Below, in pieces: positions 7,517 through 16,433 of a stretch of 64,000 nucleotides of DNA; positions within the stretch are counted from its first letter, which is position 1, and each line of letters begins with the position of its first letter. This stretch comes from Laterigemmans sp052161645. GTDB lineage: Bacteria; Planctomycetota; Planctomycetia; Pirellulales; Pirellulaceae. The notes below the pieces were generated by a model. It did no database searches and was not told the DNA's origin. It worked only from the letters and a program-made list of their open reading frames with translations. The stretch lies in NCBI GenBank assembly GCA_052161645.1, contig CP197414.1. One strand, written 5' to 3'. The translations under genes and the position numbers were made by a program.

Positions 7517-9160
7517 ATGGACGCATTGAAACAAACACTAGTTGGCTTGCGCGAGGCATTCTTGCAAATGCCAATGCCAACGCGCGTGATCAGCGGTGCG
7601 CTGTTGGTGGTGATTGCTCTGGGGTTTTGGATGTTGGCGACCAGCAGCATGAGTGATCCGCAGATGGAACGGATCTTTCCCGGGGCAACGCTTTCGGACG
7701 ACGAGATCAGTAAATTATTAACAGCATTCAGCACCGCACGTCTGAATGGTTGGGATCTCCGCAATAATTATATCTATGTGCCAACCGCGTCCCGCGATGA
7801 ATATTACGCGGCGGCCGAAGGGGTTGCGCCGATCAAAGGTGACACAAAGCTGCAGCAGGTGCACAGCTCCAGCAATCCGTTTGAATCTTTTGATTTACGT
7901 AAAGAGAAGAGCAGCCACGCCAAAGAGATTGACACCGGCAACAAAATTGCCATGTTTCCCGAAGTGCTGCATGCCTTTGTGGAGCATGATGAAATGAAGG
8001 GCGGTTTCGGACGCGGAACGACGCAGACGGCCAGCGTGGTGGTTACGCCGGTCGGTCCGGACCCATTGCCGGCCACGATTATTATGTCGATCAAAAAGGC
8101 CGTGAAAGGTTCCTACGCCGGGTTGAGCCTTGATGCTATCGAAGTCATCGACGTGAATGGACGCGGCGTGGATGCGATGGAAGAAGATAATCCACTGTTT
8201 CGCGAGCGGATCAAATGGGAACAGTGGTATGGGACGCAGGCTCGCAAATTGTTGGCTCCGCTGGGTCGGTTTAGCATCGCAGCCTCAGTGGAACTCGATC
8301 CCACCATGGACGTGGAAAAGTTCAACTTGAAATATGATCCGCAAGGGGTTCCGCTGCAAGAGAGCAACGCCCAACTGACGCACGAAAGCAACCGGCCGAT
8401 TCCGGGGGGAACGCCCGGCGTTGCCACCAACCAGTTTCAAGGAGTCGGCAATCGCCCGCAGGCGGTCGATCCAAGTCTTGCTCAGACCGTCAAGTCGACG
8501 CAGAAGAGTGAGACGTTGAGCAAAGTTACCGGAGAGGAGTATGAGTCGAGCCGCCAAGCTTCCTTGCAGCCGACTCGCGTGAAGTTCTCCATCGGTGTAC
8601 CGGAGAGCTATTATGAGATGCTTTGGCGGAAAGAGTATTTGGCGACGAATGAAGTGGCCGCTGACGCGACAATTCCACCGTTGCCGGCTGACAAACGTAC
8701 TCAGCTTAGCGCTCAGACCGAGCAGCAAATTCAAGATGCGTTGGATCCTTTCCTGAAGCCGGTGCCCGCCGGTGAAGACAAATTCCCCATGATCGTTGTC
8801 TGGGATTATCAAGATATGCCCACGCCCACCGTGGAGCCAACCTCGACCGTGGATACCGCGATCACTTGGTTGGCCGAGTCGTGGCAAACGTTGGCCATGT
8901 TGGGGTTGGCTCTGATTGCTTTGTTGGTGGCCCGCGGGGTGGGTAAATCGGCTGGTGCTCCGCGTCCCGATTTTCAAGAAGGCTTTGGGTTGGAAATTCC
9001 CAAACCGGTCGAACCCGAAGAGGAAGCCGAGGAAGATAGTGGGCTAAAATTACAGATCACCGGAGGGCACCTCAAGGATGACCTTTGTGAACTGGTCGGT
9101 ACCAACCCCGAAGCGGCAGCCAACGTGCTGAGGAACTGGCTCGATCGAGATGCGGCTTAA
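7517..9160 (+). CDS. fliF: Flagellar MS-ring protein FliF
   Basis: The 547-residue protein has the FliF layout: a short cytoplasmic start, a first membrane helix at about residues 24-46 (VISGALLVVIALGFWMLA), a periplasmic region with ring-building motifs including a YVPTASRDEY stretch and SVVVTPVGPDPL, a second membrane helix at about 455-476 (LAMLGLALIALLVARGV), and a cytoplasmic tail that ends in TNPEAAANVLRNWL, the usual FliG-binding segment. It anchors the basal body in the inner membrane. The 547 residues are within the usual 520-570 range. The expected next gene fliG is not adjacent: about 6 kb of other genes intervene. Confidence 0.95.
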   Translation: MDALKQTLVGLREAFLQMPMPTRVISGALLVVIALGFWMLATSSMSDPQMERIFPGATLSDDEISKLLTAFSTARLNGWDLRNNYIYVPTASRDEYYAAAEGVAPIKGDTKLQQVHSSSNPFESFDLRKEKSSHAKEIDTGNKIAMFPEVLHAFVEHDEMKGGFGRGTTQTASVVVTPVGPDPLPATIIMSIKKAVKGSYAGLSLDAIEVIDVNGRGVDAMEEDNPLFRERIKWEQWYGTQARKLLAPLGRFSIAASVELDPTMDVEKFNLKYDPQGVPLQESNAQLTHESNRPIPGGTPGVATNQFQGVGNRPQAVDPSLAQTVKSTQKSETLSKVTGEEYESSRQASLQPTRVKFSIGVPESYYEMLWRKEYLATNEVAADATIPPLPADKRTQLSAQTEQQIQDALDPFLKPVPAGEDKFPMIVVWDYQDMPTPTVEPTSTVDTAITWLAESWQTLAMLGLALIALLVARGVGKSAGAPRPDFQEGFGLEIPKPVEPEEEAEEDSGLKLQITGGHLKDDLCELVGTNPEAAANVLRNWLDRDAA

Positions 9161-9202
9161 CTGGGATGAGGTTTTAGTGGGATGAGACTGCGGAGGCTAC
9201 GA

Positions 9203-10423
9203 TCACCAGCTCCAAAAATCCCAAGGTCCGGGACCTGCTTGACCGGCGGGAATTTCCACAAAGCCATCGCTGTCTGCCAACGCCACCAAATCGCCCGAGC
9301 CCTGCGAGCGGAGCAGTTCCAGGTTTCCACCCGCCACGATGCGCACCGGGCGAAACCAGGTTAAGTGCAGTGTGCGATCGTCGGGGTTGACGATCTGGGC
9401 TCGCAGTCTTGGCGTTTGCCAATGTTTGACGCCTGCCATTTTGCCGAGCAGCGGTCGAGCGAACCGCACACCCCCGACGCTCGCCGAGACCGGATTGCCC
9501 GGCAGCCCCAGCAGCAATTGACCTTGCGGCCCGACCGCACCGTAAATCGGTTTGCCGGGACGAATCGGCAAGCGATGAAAGAGCCGGGTCGCGCCGGCCG
9601 CCTCAGCCGCTTGTGGGACGAAGTCGTAGTCGCCCATTGAGACGCCGCCCGTCAACAGAATGGCGTCGTTTTCTTGCCAGAGTTGGGCAAGCTGAGCGGT
9701 TAAAGCGTCCAGGTTGTCAGCGGCTCGTTGCCGGCGGACAGTCAGCCATGGCGATTGCAGCAGCCCGCTGAGGGTGGGACCGTTGGAGTCGCGGAGTTGC
9801 CAAGGTTGGACCGCCTGCTCCACTCCTAAGACTTCGTCGCCGGTGACCACGATCGTCACGCGAACCGGCTTGCTGACTGTTAATTGCTGGGCACCAAAGT
9901 TTGCCGCCACGCCGATCTGAACCGCACTGAATCGTTGGCCGCTGGCGAGCACCACGCTGTTGGCGGCCGCGTTTTCGCCACGCAGGCGAATGTTGGCTCC
10001 CGGGTTCAGGCCCTGGTCACTCAACTTGATTTCGGCAGTGCTGCGGTTCGGGCTGCTGCTGGTCGGTTCTTGGACATCTTCGCGTTTGATCACCAAGTCG
10101 CAACCGCGCGGAACGATCGCGCCGGTAAAGATGCGGATTGTTTCGCCGGCAGCCGGCGCTGGTGGCGGGGGCGAGCCGGGTACCGCTTCGCCGACCACCT
10201 GGAGGACGCGGTCGGCGATCGCGTCGCTTTGTCGGATCGCATAGCCATCCATGGCCGAGACGTCGGCGGCTGGGCTGTCACGATCGGCCAGCACATCACC
10301 GGCGGAGACCCTGCCAATTGCTTGTTCGAGCGGAATGACTTCGCTTTCAACCGTTCGCAGTTGTGCGGCAAGTTGTGCGACGGTGGTAAAGGGCGTGATC
10401 GATTCGGCAGCTGGTTGGTTCAT
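9203..10423 (-). CDS. moeA: Molybdopterin molybdenumtransferase MoeA
   Basis: The 406-residue protein matches MoeA, which inserts molybdate into adenylylated molybdopterin. Visible motifs in order are SAMDGYAIR near residue 57, FTGAIVPRGCDLVI with KREDV, VTGDEV with RDSNGPTL, LTGGVSMGDYDFV and LGLPGNPVSA, all standard for the family. The length is typical of a single-domain MoeA (about 400). The start codon overlaps the stop of mobA by four bases, so mobA-moeA are cotranscribed on the reverse strand. It converges with fliF, with 42 bp between the stop codons. Confidence 0.95.
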   Translation of the reverse strand: MNQPAAESITPFTTVAQLAAQLRTVESEVIPLEQAIGRVSAGDVLADRDSPAADVSAMDGYAIRQSDAIADRVLQVVGEAVPGSPPPPAPAAGETIRIFTGAIVPRGCDLVIKREDVQEPTSSSPNRSTAEIKLSDQGLNPGANIRLRGENAAANSVVLASGQRFSAVQIGVAANFGAQQLTVSKPVRVTIVVTGDEVLGVEQAVQPWQLRDSNGPTLSGLLQSPWLTVRRQRAADNLDALTAQLAQLWQENDAILLTGGVSMGDYDFVPQAAEAAGATRLFHRLPIRPGKPIYGAVGPQGQLLLGLPGNPVSASVGGVRFARPLLGKMAGVKHWQTPRLRAQIVNPDDRTLHLTWFRPVRIVAGGNLELLRSQGSGDLVALADSDGFVEIPAGQAGPGPWDFWSW

Positions 10424-11073
10424 GGCTGGAGGGACTCTGCATCTTGAGGCGTATTAACGTTGGCTGCGGCGGCTGGTGGCAATTGGCAAACGAGGTGCGG
10501 ATGTTGCTCCAGCCAGCGGCTGAGGCTGTGGCTCGATCCCTGCTGCCAGCGACGCAGCGACTCGGTCGCCGACAGGGGATAGATGGCCACCAGCGGCTCC
10601 GAACGGCGACCATCAAAGCTGGCCGTGACGACGGTTTCGTGGTTGGCAGCTTGATCGTAACAATCGACGAGCAGTCGCAAATGATCGCTGGTTAGCAGGG
10701 GCATGTCGAGCGGCGTAACTAGCAGAGCTGTTTTCGGCAGGGGCGTTGTCAGTTGAGCGGCACTGCCGAGCGCGGCCAGCAAGCCGCTCAGCGGTCCGCG
10801 GTATTGCTGGGGGTCGGCAATCATAGCCAGTGTGCGATCTGCGGGGATTTCCAAATTGGGTGGCGGGGCAGGGCGGCCAGCCAAAATCAAGTGGCGGCAA
10901 AGTTGCCAAGCACGCTGGGCCGCGTGGCTGAGAAAGTCACCTCCGCGTGGATGAGGCAGCAAGGCCTTATCGCGTCCCATGCGTGACGAGCGACCACCGC
11001 AGAGGACGACCCCCATTAGGTGCCGGCCGGCGAGCCGCGAGGACGTATGATGTTTGGGCGGTGGAGCTGTCAT
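10420..11073 (-). CDS. mobA: Molybdenum cofactor guanylyltransferase MobA
   Basis: The 217-residue protein has the nucleotidyltransferase signature LCGGRSSRMGRDKALL near its N-terminus and the later metal-binding segment TPLDMPLL, with AIYPLSA further on. MobA attaches GMP to molybdopterin to give the bis-MGD cofactor used by enzymes such as nitrate reductase. The first 20 residues precede the core and could be trimmed to Met20 (HLMGVVLCGG), which would shorten the protein by 19 residues. It overlaps moeA by four bases downstream and lies 15 bp downstream of the cobA-hemD fusion, so the three leftward genes probably form one operon. Confidence 0.92.
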   Translation of the reverse strand: MTAPPPKHHTSSRLAGRHLMGVVLCGGRSSRMGRDKALLPHPRGGDFLSHAAQRAWQLCRHLILAGRPAPPPNLEIPADRTLAMIADPQQYRGPLSGLLAALGSAAQLTTPLPKTALLVTPLDMPLLTSDHLRLLVDCYDQAANHETVVTASFDGRRSEPLVAIYPLSATESLRRWQQGSSHSLSRWLEQHPHLVCQLPPAAAANVNTPQDAESLQP

Positions 11074-11088
11074 GCTGGGGAAGTGCTG

Positions 11089-12618
11089 TTAGCCGGATGG
11101 AAGGTGGTTCGCGATCGTCTGACAGAGGCAGTCCAGCGTAGCGCTGGAGGCTTCCACGGTTGCTGGAAAGCCGAGTTCGTTCAAGGTGGCCGATGTGGTC
11201 GGGCTGAGCGAAGCGAGCTTGGTGTGCCGCAGCGACTCGCCGAACAGATTGACCAGCGAGCGGGCGATGCCGCTGCTGGTTACCGTGGTCCAGTCGATGT
11301 GGCCGCCACGCAACTGGTTCAGGATCTGCGGATCTGCGGCCGGGACATCGGCATGTTCGTAGCAGACAACTTCGCTTACCTCGCCGCCGAGTTGGCTGAG
11401 ACCGCGAGGCAGGGTATCGGGGCCACGGCTGGCGCGGGGCAGCAAAATCCGCTTGCCGGAGACTTGTGCGCCGAGCATCTCAAGCAGTGCTTGGGCGCTG
11501 TAATCAGGAGGAATAAAGTCGGCGATTAAACCATGAGCGGCTAGGGCTTCGCCGGTGCGAGCGCCGACGGCGGCTATTTTCAGGTTGGCAAAACGCCGCG
11601 AGTCGTAACCGAGTTGCCGCATGCGGGCGAGAAAATAATTGACCCCGTTCTGGCTGGAGAAGGCGATGATGTCATAGTTGGGGAGTTCGGTGATCGCTGT
11701 GTGCAAGCTCGTTGCGGCGGCCGATTCGGCAGCCAGGGGGCTGATCGTGATGGCGGGTTGGAAGAGCGTTTCAGCGCCGAGTTCGGCCAGCGTTTCGCCG
11801 AGGGTGTCGGCTTGATCGGCCGCCCTGGTGATCAGCACACGTTGGCCACAGAGCGGACGCTGCGAGAACCAGGAGCCGGTTTCAGCCAGCTTGGCCACCG
11901 GACCCACGATGACGATCACCGGAGGTCGCATTTTTGTCGCCGGCGTGAGGTGCCCGGCGACTTCGTCCAGGCGGCAAAGGACCGCTTTTTGGTCGGGCAG
12001 GCTGCACCGTCGCAGGATAGCTGCTGGGGTGTCGGCCGCTTTGCCCGCTTGCAGCAGCGCGCCCGTCCAGCTTTGCACCGTCGTGACTCCCATGTAGACC
12101 ACCAGCGTCCCGGGAAATTTGGCGAGCGCTTGCCAGTCCAGCGTGGAGGCTGTTTTGCCCGGCTCCTCGTGGCCAGTCACCAACGCCACGGCCGAAGCAA
12201 GACCCCGATGCGTCACGGGAATCCCCGCGAAGGAGCTGGCGGCCAGGGCGGCGGTAATTCCGGGCACAATTTCCCACTGTAGGTCGGCTTCGCGAAGTGC
12301 CGTAATCTCTTCGGCCGTGCGTGCGAAGACGGCCGGATCGCCCCCTTTTAAACGCACCACTTTGCGGCCGCCATTGGCCTGCTGAATCATTTCTTGGTTG
12401 ATTTCAGTTTGGCTCCAGATCCGGGTTTGGCCATGTTTGCCCACGCAGATATGCTCGGCTTGCGGAGCCAATCGCAAAATCTCGGGGTTGCTGAGCCCGT
12501 CGTACAAGACGACATCGGCGCGGCGGAGCAGGGTTTCTCCGCGGCGAGTCAGCAGCCCAGGGTCGCCCGGTCCGGCACCGACCAGCGAGACGCGGGGGGG
12601 GCTGCCAATCTGGGTCAT
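11089..12618 (-). CDS. cobA-hemD: Fused uroporphyrinogen-III C-methyltransferase / uroporphyrinogen-III synthase (CobA-HemD)
   Basis: The 509-residue protein joins two enzymes. Residues 1 to about 245 are a tetrapyrrole SAM methyltransferase (VSLVGAGPGDPGLLT, LKGGDPAVFARTAEE, VPGITAALAASSFAGIPVTH). Residues from about 255 to the end are a HemD-type uroporphyrinogen-III synthase (LCGQRVLITRAADQADTLG, AFSSQNGVNYF, GKRILLPRASRG, TVTSSGIARSL). Together they close the tetrapyrrole ring and methylate it toward precorrin-2, the siroheme/cobalamin branch. A TTG at 12630 lies in frame, but ATG 12618 is the more likely start. The link with mobA and moeA suggests cofactor supply for nitrate/nitrite assimilation; that is an inference. 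Confidence 0.94.
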   Translation of the reverse strand: MTQIGSPPRVSLVGAGPGDPGLLTRRGETLLRRADVVLYDGLSNPEILRLAPQAEHICVGKHGQTRIWSQTEINQEMIQQANGGRKVVRLKGGDPAVFARTAEEITALREADLQWEIVPGITAALAASSFAGIPVTHRGLASAVALVTGHEEPGKTASTLDWQALAKFPGTLVVYMGVTTVQSWTGALLQAGKAADTPAAILRRCSLPDQKAVLCRLDEVAGHLTPATKMRPPVIVIVGPVAKLAETGSWFSQRPLCGQRVLITRAADQADTLGETLAELGAETLFQPAITISPLAAESAAATSLHTAITELPNYDIIAFSSQNGVNYFLARMRQLGYDSRRFANLKIAAVGARTGEALAAHGLIADFIPPDYSAQALLEMLGAQVSGKRILLPRASRGPDTLPRGLSQLGGEVSEVVCYEHADVPAADPQILNQLRGGHIDWTTVTSSGIARSLVNLFGESLRHTKLASLSPTTSATLNELGFPATVEASSATLDCLCQTIANHLPSG

Positions 12619-12861
12619 AATGTTCAGCAATTATCTGGAGGAAAACAGCAATATCTCGAAGAAATGGCGAAATCTCACATCTTCAGCACCCGCGACGGGG
12701 GAATTACGGCGGAGCTCTGCTCGTTTCCCGCCCGCCCCCGGCAGCCGGTTTGGAACCCGCGACGGTTAGCTAATTTGGAGAAAGTGAATTAGGCTAAGGC
12801 GTTAATTGATGTTGCCACCTGCTATTTTGGAAGTCCAGGGAGATCCTGGGAAGGTCCCGAG

Positions 12862-13962
12862 ATGCGAACTGTCGATGAAATTTTAAAAGATCATGACGCC
12901 GGTTTAACCCCCGCTGGTGCCGAATGCCAGCTGCCGTTGGAACGATTTTCCCGACGCCGTCACATTGACACGGTGCGGGCCTTGTCGCAAGTAAATGGGT
13001 GGCGGACCAGTAGTTATTTATTGCTGCACTGGGGGGTGATCGCGGTCACGATGGTGATCGTCGCCGTGACGATGCACTGGGCCGCTTTTTTGCTCGGCGG
13101 GCTGGTGATTGCCAGCCGCATGCAAGCCTTGGGGGTGATGCTGCATGACGCGACTCATTACCTGCTGTATCGCAACCGAGTGGTGAACGATGTTATCAGC
13201 GATTTGCTGATTGCGTTTCCCTTGGGCATGGGGACCACGCTCTATCGCAAGACACATTTTCGCCATCACCGGTTTACCAACACCGAAGAAGATCAAGACT
13301 TGGTCGCCCAGCGGCAAGAGCGTGAATGGTACGAGTGGCCGAAAACACGTTGGGGATGCGCGCTGGCGATTGTTCGCAGCGTGCTGGGCGTGAACGCGCA
13401 TCGGGCTTGGATTTTGTTCAAGCACTGGGCTCCTTGGAATCATCTGCGTGATCCGTTGTCAGTCGATTTTCCGCTTCGCGCTCGCATGCTGTATGTGGCT
13501 ACGACCAGCCTGGTGTATGTGCTCTTTGGTTGGGCTGTTTGGCATTATCCAGGCGTCGTGTTGCCGCTGGTGGCGCTCTACATGGTTTCCGGATTTACGC
13601 TGTTGAATTTAATCAATCGGATTCGCGCCACGGCCGAGCATTTGGGGGTGCCGGGAACGCACGAGTTGAATGCCACGCGGACGGTGTTGCCCAACTGGTG
13701 GGAGCGGATTTTCATCGCGCCTTACGGCGTGAGTTATCACTTGGAGCATCACTTATTTCCCTCGGTGCCGGGCTGTAATCTGCCAAAGTTGCATCGGGTG
13801 TTAATGCAAGATGCTGAGTTTGCCACGCAGGCCCATCTCACGAAGACCTATGTCGGATTGTTTCGCGAACTGATGACTCCCGCAAAGCAATCGCCCGCAG
13901 CTAGTCCCGTAGCAAGTTCCTCAGCAAGTCCCGCGATAGTAGAGTCGCAGCGGGGGAGTTAG
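12862..13962 (+). CDS. Membrane fatty acid desaturase family protein
   Basis: The 366-residue protein is a di-iron membrane desaturase/hydroxylase. It has the three histidine boxes HDATH (95-99), HFRHH (132-136) and HLEHH (293-297). Hydrophobic pairs lie at about 52-85, 110-125, 210-245, and the C-terminus ends in a Ser/Ala-rich tail. The HLEHH third box, lacking the Gln of front-end desaturases, fits acyl-lipid or carotenoid-type desaturases; the exact substrate cannot be read from the sequence. It starts at ATG 12862, divergent from cobA-hemD with about 240 bp of intergenic DNA in which I recognise no gene. Confidence 0.88.
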   Translation: MRTVDEILKDHDAGLTPAGAECQLPLERFSRRRHIDTVRALSQVNGWRTSSYLLLHWGVIAVTMVIVAVTMHWAAFLLGGLVIASRMQALGVMLHDATHYLLYRNRVVNDVISDLLIAFPLGMGTTLYRKTHFRHHRFTNTEEDQDLVAQRQEREWYEWPKTRWGCALAIVRSVLGVNAHRAWILFKHWAPWNHLRDPLSVDFPLRARMLYVATTSLVYVLFGWAVWHYPGVVLPLVALYMVSGFTLLNLINRIRATAEHLGVPGTHELNATRTVLPNWWERIFIAPYGVSYHLEHHLFPSVPGCNLPKLHRVLMQDAEFATQAHLTKTYVGLFRELMTPAKQSPAASPVASSSASPAIVESQRGS

Positions 13963-13990
13963 ACTTTCTTGGCCACGCGTCGCAGTGGGT

Positions 13991-14965
13991 ATGAACCCCT
14001 GCGAGTTGCTTTTTCGGTCGCCTAATTGGTCGGAACGTAAATTGAATAAGCCCCAAGTCCTGGACGTGGAAAAGCAGCAGGAGGCCGCGGTGCCGGCGGT
14101 CAAGAGTCAATCTCAGTGGTGGGACCAGAGCCTGCCGCGGCCGACTTGTGCCAACTGCGGTGAGGCGAGGGTGGGCGCTTTCTGTCCCGCTTGTGGGCAG
14201 AAGCAATTGTCGGAGCGACTCAAATTTGGCGATCTGATACGCAGTCTGCTGAGCCGTTTAACCGCGATTGAAGCTGGCTTGTTTCACACTTTCTGGTCAT
14301 TGTGTTGGCGACCTGGCGGCGTTGCTCGCGACTATGTCTCCGGCAAGCAGCGACCTTACGTGAATCCGCTGACCTACTTTTTTCTGGCCGCCACCGCGCA
14401 GGTGTTGGCTTTCTGGAGCGTCAAAGGATTTCTCACCAAAGAATTGAGTGCACAATTTGAGCAACAGCTTAAGCAGCAGGGGCCACCCCCTGAGGGGAAT
14501 TCGCGATTGGAAGAGTTGCTCGGGATGCCGTTGCAAGAGGCGTTGGTTGAATCGTATCTAAGCGGAGTTTCGCAAGGCTACTCGTACGCCGCTTTGATTT
14601 TTTTTGCGATCCCTTTTGCTGGTTTGTTGTGGTTGTTGCATCGCTGGCGCGGGGAGATGTTTCGCTTGGGGGAGACGATTGTGTTTTCCCTGTTTGTCTT
14701 TTCTCAGATATTGTTCTTAGCGGCGGTGTTGACCCCTTTTTCTGTTCGCTTGGATACATGGGTGCACATGTCCATCATGCTCTCCATTTACGTCGGCGTG
14801 AGTCAGCTCGCCCATGGAGAATTTTTCGCTCGTACTTGGACCGCCCGCTTGCTGACGTTGATGTCGATGGTGATCGCTTGGGTTCCATTTGTCTGCTCGA
14901 TTATTGGTTTTTTTCTGTTCGCGTTCTTGCTCAAAGTGGTGTGGGCCGTCATGGCGTCGCCATGA
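13991..14965 (+). CDS. DUF3667-like membrane protein with N-terminal zinc ribbon
   Basis: The 324-residue protein (ATG 13991; a GTG at 13985 is in frame) carries a zinc-ribbon pattern C53-x2-C56-x8-C65-x2-C68 (CANCGE then FCPACGQKQ). A segment rich in RPYVNPLTYFF follows, typical of DUF3667 proteins. The C-terminal two thirds contain about four or five hydrophobic segments (near residues 127-142, 195-212, 230-252, 262-278, 293-322). The function of the family is unknown. It is 28 bp after the desaturase in the same direction, so the two may be cotranscribed. Confidence 0.72.
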   Translation: MNPCELLFRSPNWSERKLNKPQVLDVEKQQEAAVPAVKSQSQWWDQSLPRPTCANCGEARVGAFCPACGQKQLSERLKFGDLIRSLLSRLTAIEAGLFHTFWSLCWRPGGVARDYVSGKQRPYVNPLTYFFLAATAQVLAFWSVKGFLTKELSAQFEQQLKQQGPPPEGNSRLEELLGMPLQEALVESYLSGVSQGYSYAALIFFAIPFAGLLWLLHRWRGEMFRLGETIVFSLFVFSQILFLAAVLTPFSVRLDTWVHMSIMLSIYVGVSQLAHGEFFARTWTARLLTLMSMVIAWVPFVCSIIGFFLFAFLLKVVWAVMASP

Positions 14966-15119
14966 GCGCAGTCATATCTTCGCCACGTGAATTGGCGGAG
15001 TCAGGAACTCCTCTGGTCTCAGCTAGCCGCGAAATGGTATATCGGGCACGGAAAGCCGCCGTTACGGATGACGGGTGGCAGGAATCGTCCAATGTTTGCT
15101 TGGGAAACGCTTTTTCGCG

Positions 15120-16427
15120 ATGGTCGTTGCCCCGCGCAGTCAAGAAGCCACGCTGCGGCGTGCCGCGATATTGGTCAGCAATTTAGATGCTGCATCACGG
15201 CGCCAGCTGTTGGCCCATTTGCCACCCCGGGAAGCAAACCGGGTGCGGGCCGCGGCAGCTTCGTTGGTCGACGTCGATCCGCTGGAGGTGCGACGCGTAA
15301 TGACCGCTTTCGTGGGGCGGTTCACCGATGCGACGCAGCACCGGCAAGAATCGGTAACGGAAAGCGGCCCCGGCAGCCAGCAAGCCGTTAGTCCGCAAGG
15401 GGGCAAGCAGGCTCAGGGTAGTCCACCAGCGGGCCATCCGCAGTTGGGCGGTGCGAACGGGACCGCCGAACCGCTCGCGGCACGACCTCAACTTCAATTT
15501 CTCAGCCACGTTTCCGACAGCACGTTGGTGCAGTTGGTGCAAGCCGAGCATCCACAAACGGTGGCTGTCGTGTTGGGCGCTTTGCCAGCGGAGCAAGCCG
15601 CGCGGCTGCTCAAGCATATGCCGCCGGACTTGCGGCTGCGAGCGCTGCAGCGGCTGGGCCGGTTAGAGACGATCCCGACCGAATTATTTGAAGAAATCGC
15701 TCAGCATCTGCGAGATTCGATCGGCGCCATCGAACCCGTCGCGGCCGCCGCCGGACGCCAAAGCTTGGCCTCCATCTTTGCCGCCTTGGACAGCAGCGAG
15801 CGGAGTGATCTGGCCGTCGGATTGGGCTCCTCCGATTGGATCATTGCTTCCGCTTTGCAACAAGCCGCCAATCAGACAACTGCCAATCAGCAGGCAGTCA
15901 GTCCGCAAGTTACCGGTCAAGCAGGCGATGCGTCGCAGCACTCGCGTCAAGCGGTGTTTGCCGAGGCGGGGTTCGTCGGCCAACTTGCAGCGGGCCAGTC
16001 AGCGGAGGCGGCTGACGAGCGTGTCAACAAAGCCGCCAACCAGGGAGCTGAGGAGGTGGCGGAATTGACTGCTGAGGAGGTCGATCACATCTTGCACTCG
16101 CTCAGCCCCCAGCAGTTACAGCAGGTGTTAGCGGAGTTGGACAGTCGGCAGGCGTTATTGGCGGTTTGTGGGTTGGAGGGTCGCGCTGCGCAGCGATTGA
16201 TTAAGCGATTGCCGAGGCGTCAGGCCAAGCTGGTGCGAAATCAATTAAAGCAACTCAGTGGGATGGAAGTGGTGGAAGTGGAAGCAGCCAAGGCGGCGGC
16301 CGCTTGGCGCGCATTGGAAGTCTATGAGCCCGATTCGGCTGTTCGTTTGCGAACGATGCAGGGGCCCGCCGGGCTCCAAGCCGACCAGCAGGAAGTCTTT
16401 TCGGCCTCGATGGCACGGGCGGCATAG
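15120..16427 (+). CDS. fliG: Divergent flagellar motor switch protein FliG
   Basis: The 435-residue protein follows the FliG plan. An N-terminal helical domain (about 1-70) would bind FliF. A middle domain contains the EHPQ motif (LVQAEHPQTVAVVLGALPAE) and LLKHMPPDLRLRALQRLGRL. A C-terminal domain around LTAEEVDHILHSLSPQQL leads to RLPRRQAKLVRNQLKQL. Long Gln/Ala-rich linkers make it about 100 residues longer than usual (about 330-345). By ungapped comparison with my recollection of E. coli FliG, the acidic pair D288/D289 of the torque helix reads Asn-Gln here and R297 reads Glu, while R281 is kept. The start at ATG 15120 is preferred over a GTG at 15075. It heads the second flagellar block and lies 7 bp before fliH. 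Confidence 0.8.
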   Translation: MVVAPRSQEATLRRAAILVSNLDAASRRQLLAHLPPREANRVRAAAASLVDVDPLEVRRVMTAFVGRFTDATQHRQESVTESGPGSQQAVSPQGGKQAQGSPPAGHPQLGGANGTAEPLAARPQLQFLSHVSDSTLVQLVQAEHPQTVAVVLGALPAEQAARLLKHMPPDLRLRALQRLGRLETIPTELFEEIAQHLRDSIGAIEPVAAAAGRQSLASIFAALDSSERSDLAVGLGSSDWIIASALQQAANQTTANQQAVSPQVTGQAGDASQHSRQAVFAEAGFVGQLAAGQSAEAADERVNKAANQGAEEVAELTAEEVDHILHSLSPQQLQQVLAELDSRQALLAVCGLEGRAAQRLIKRLPRRQAKLVRNQLKQLSGMEVVEVEAAKAAAAWRALEVYEPDSAVRLRTMQGPAGLQADQQEVFSASMARAA

Positions 16428-16433
16428 ATCACG

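Noticed and set aside
9203..12618. Mobile island carrying moeA, mobA and cobA-hemD
   Set aside because: No integrase, insertion sequence, flanking repeats or visible change of codon use; the genes are ordinary cofactor genes.
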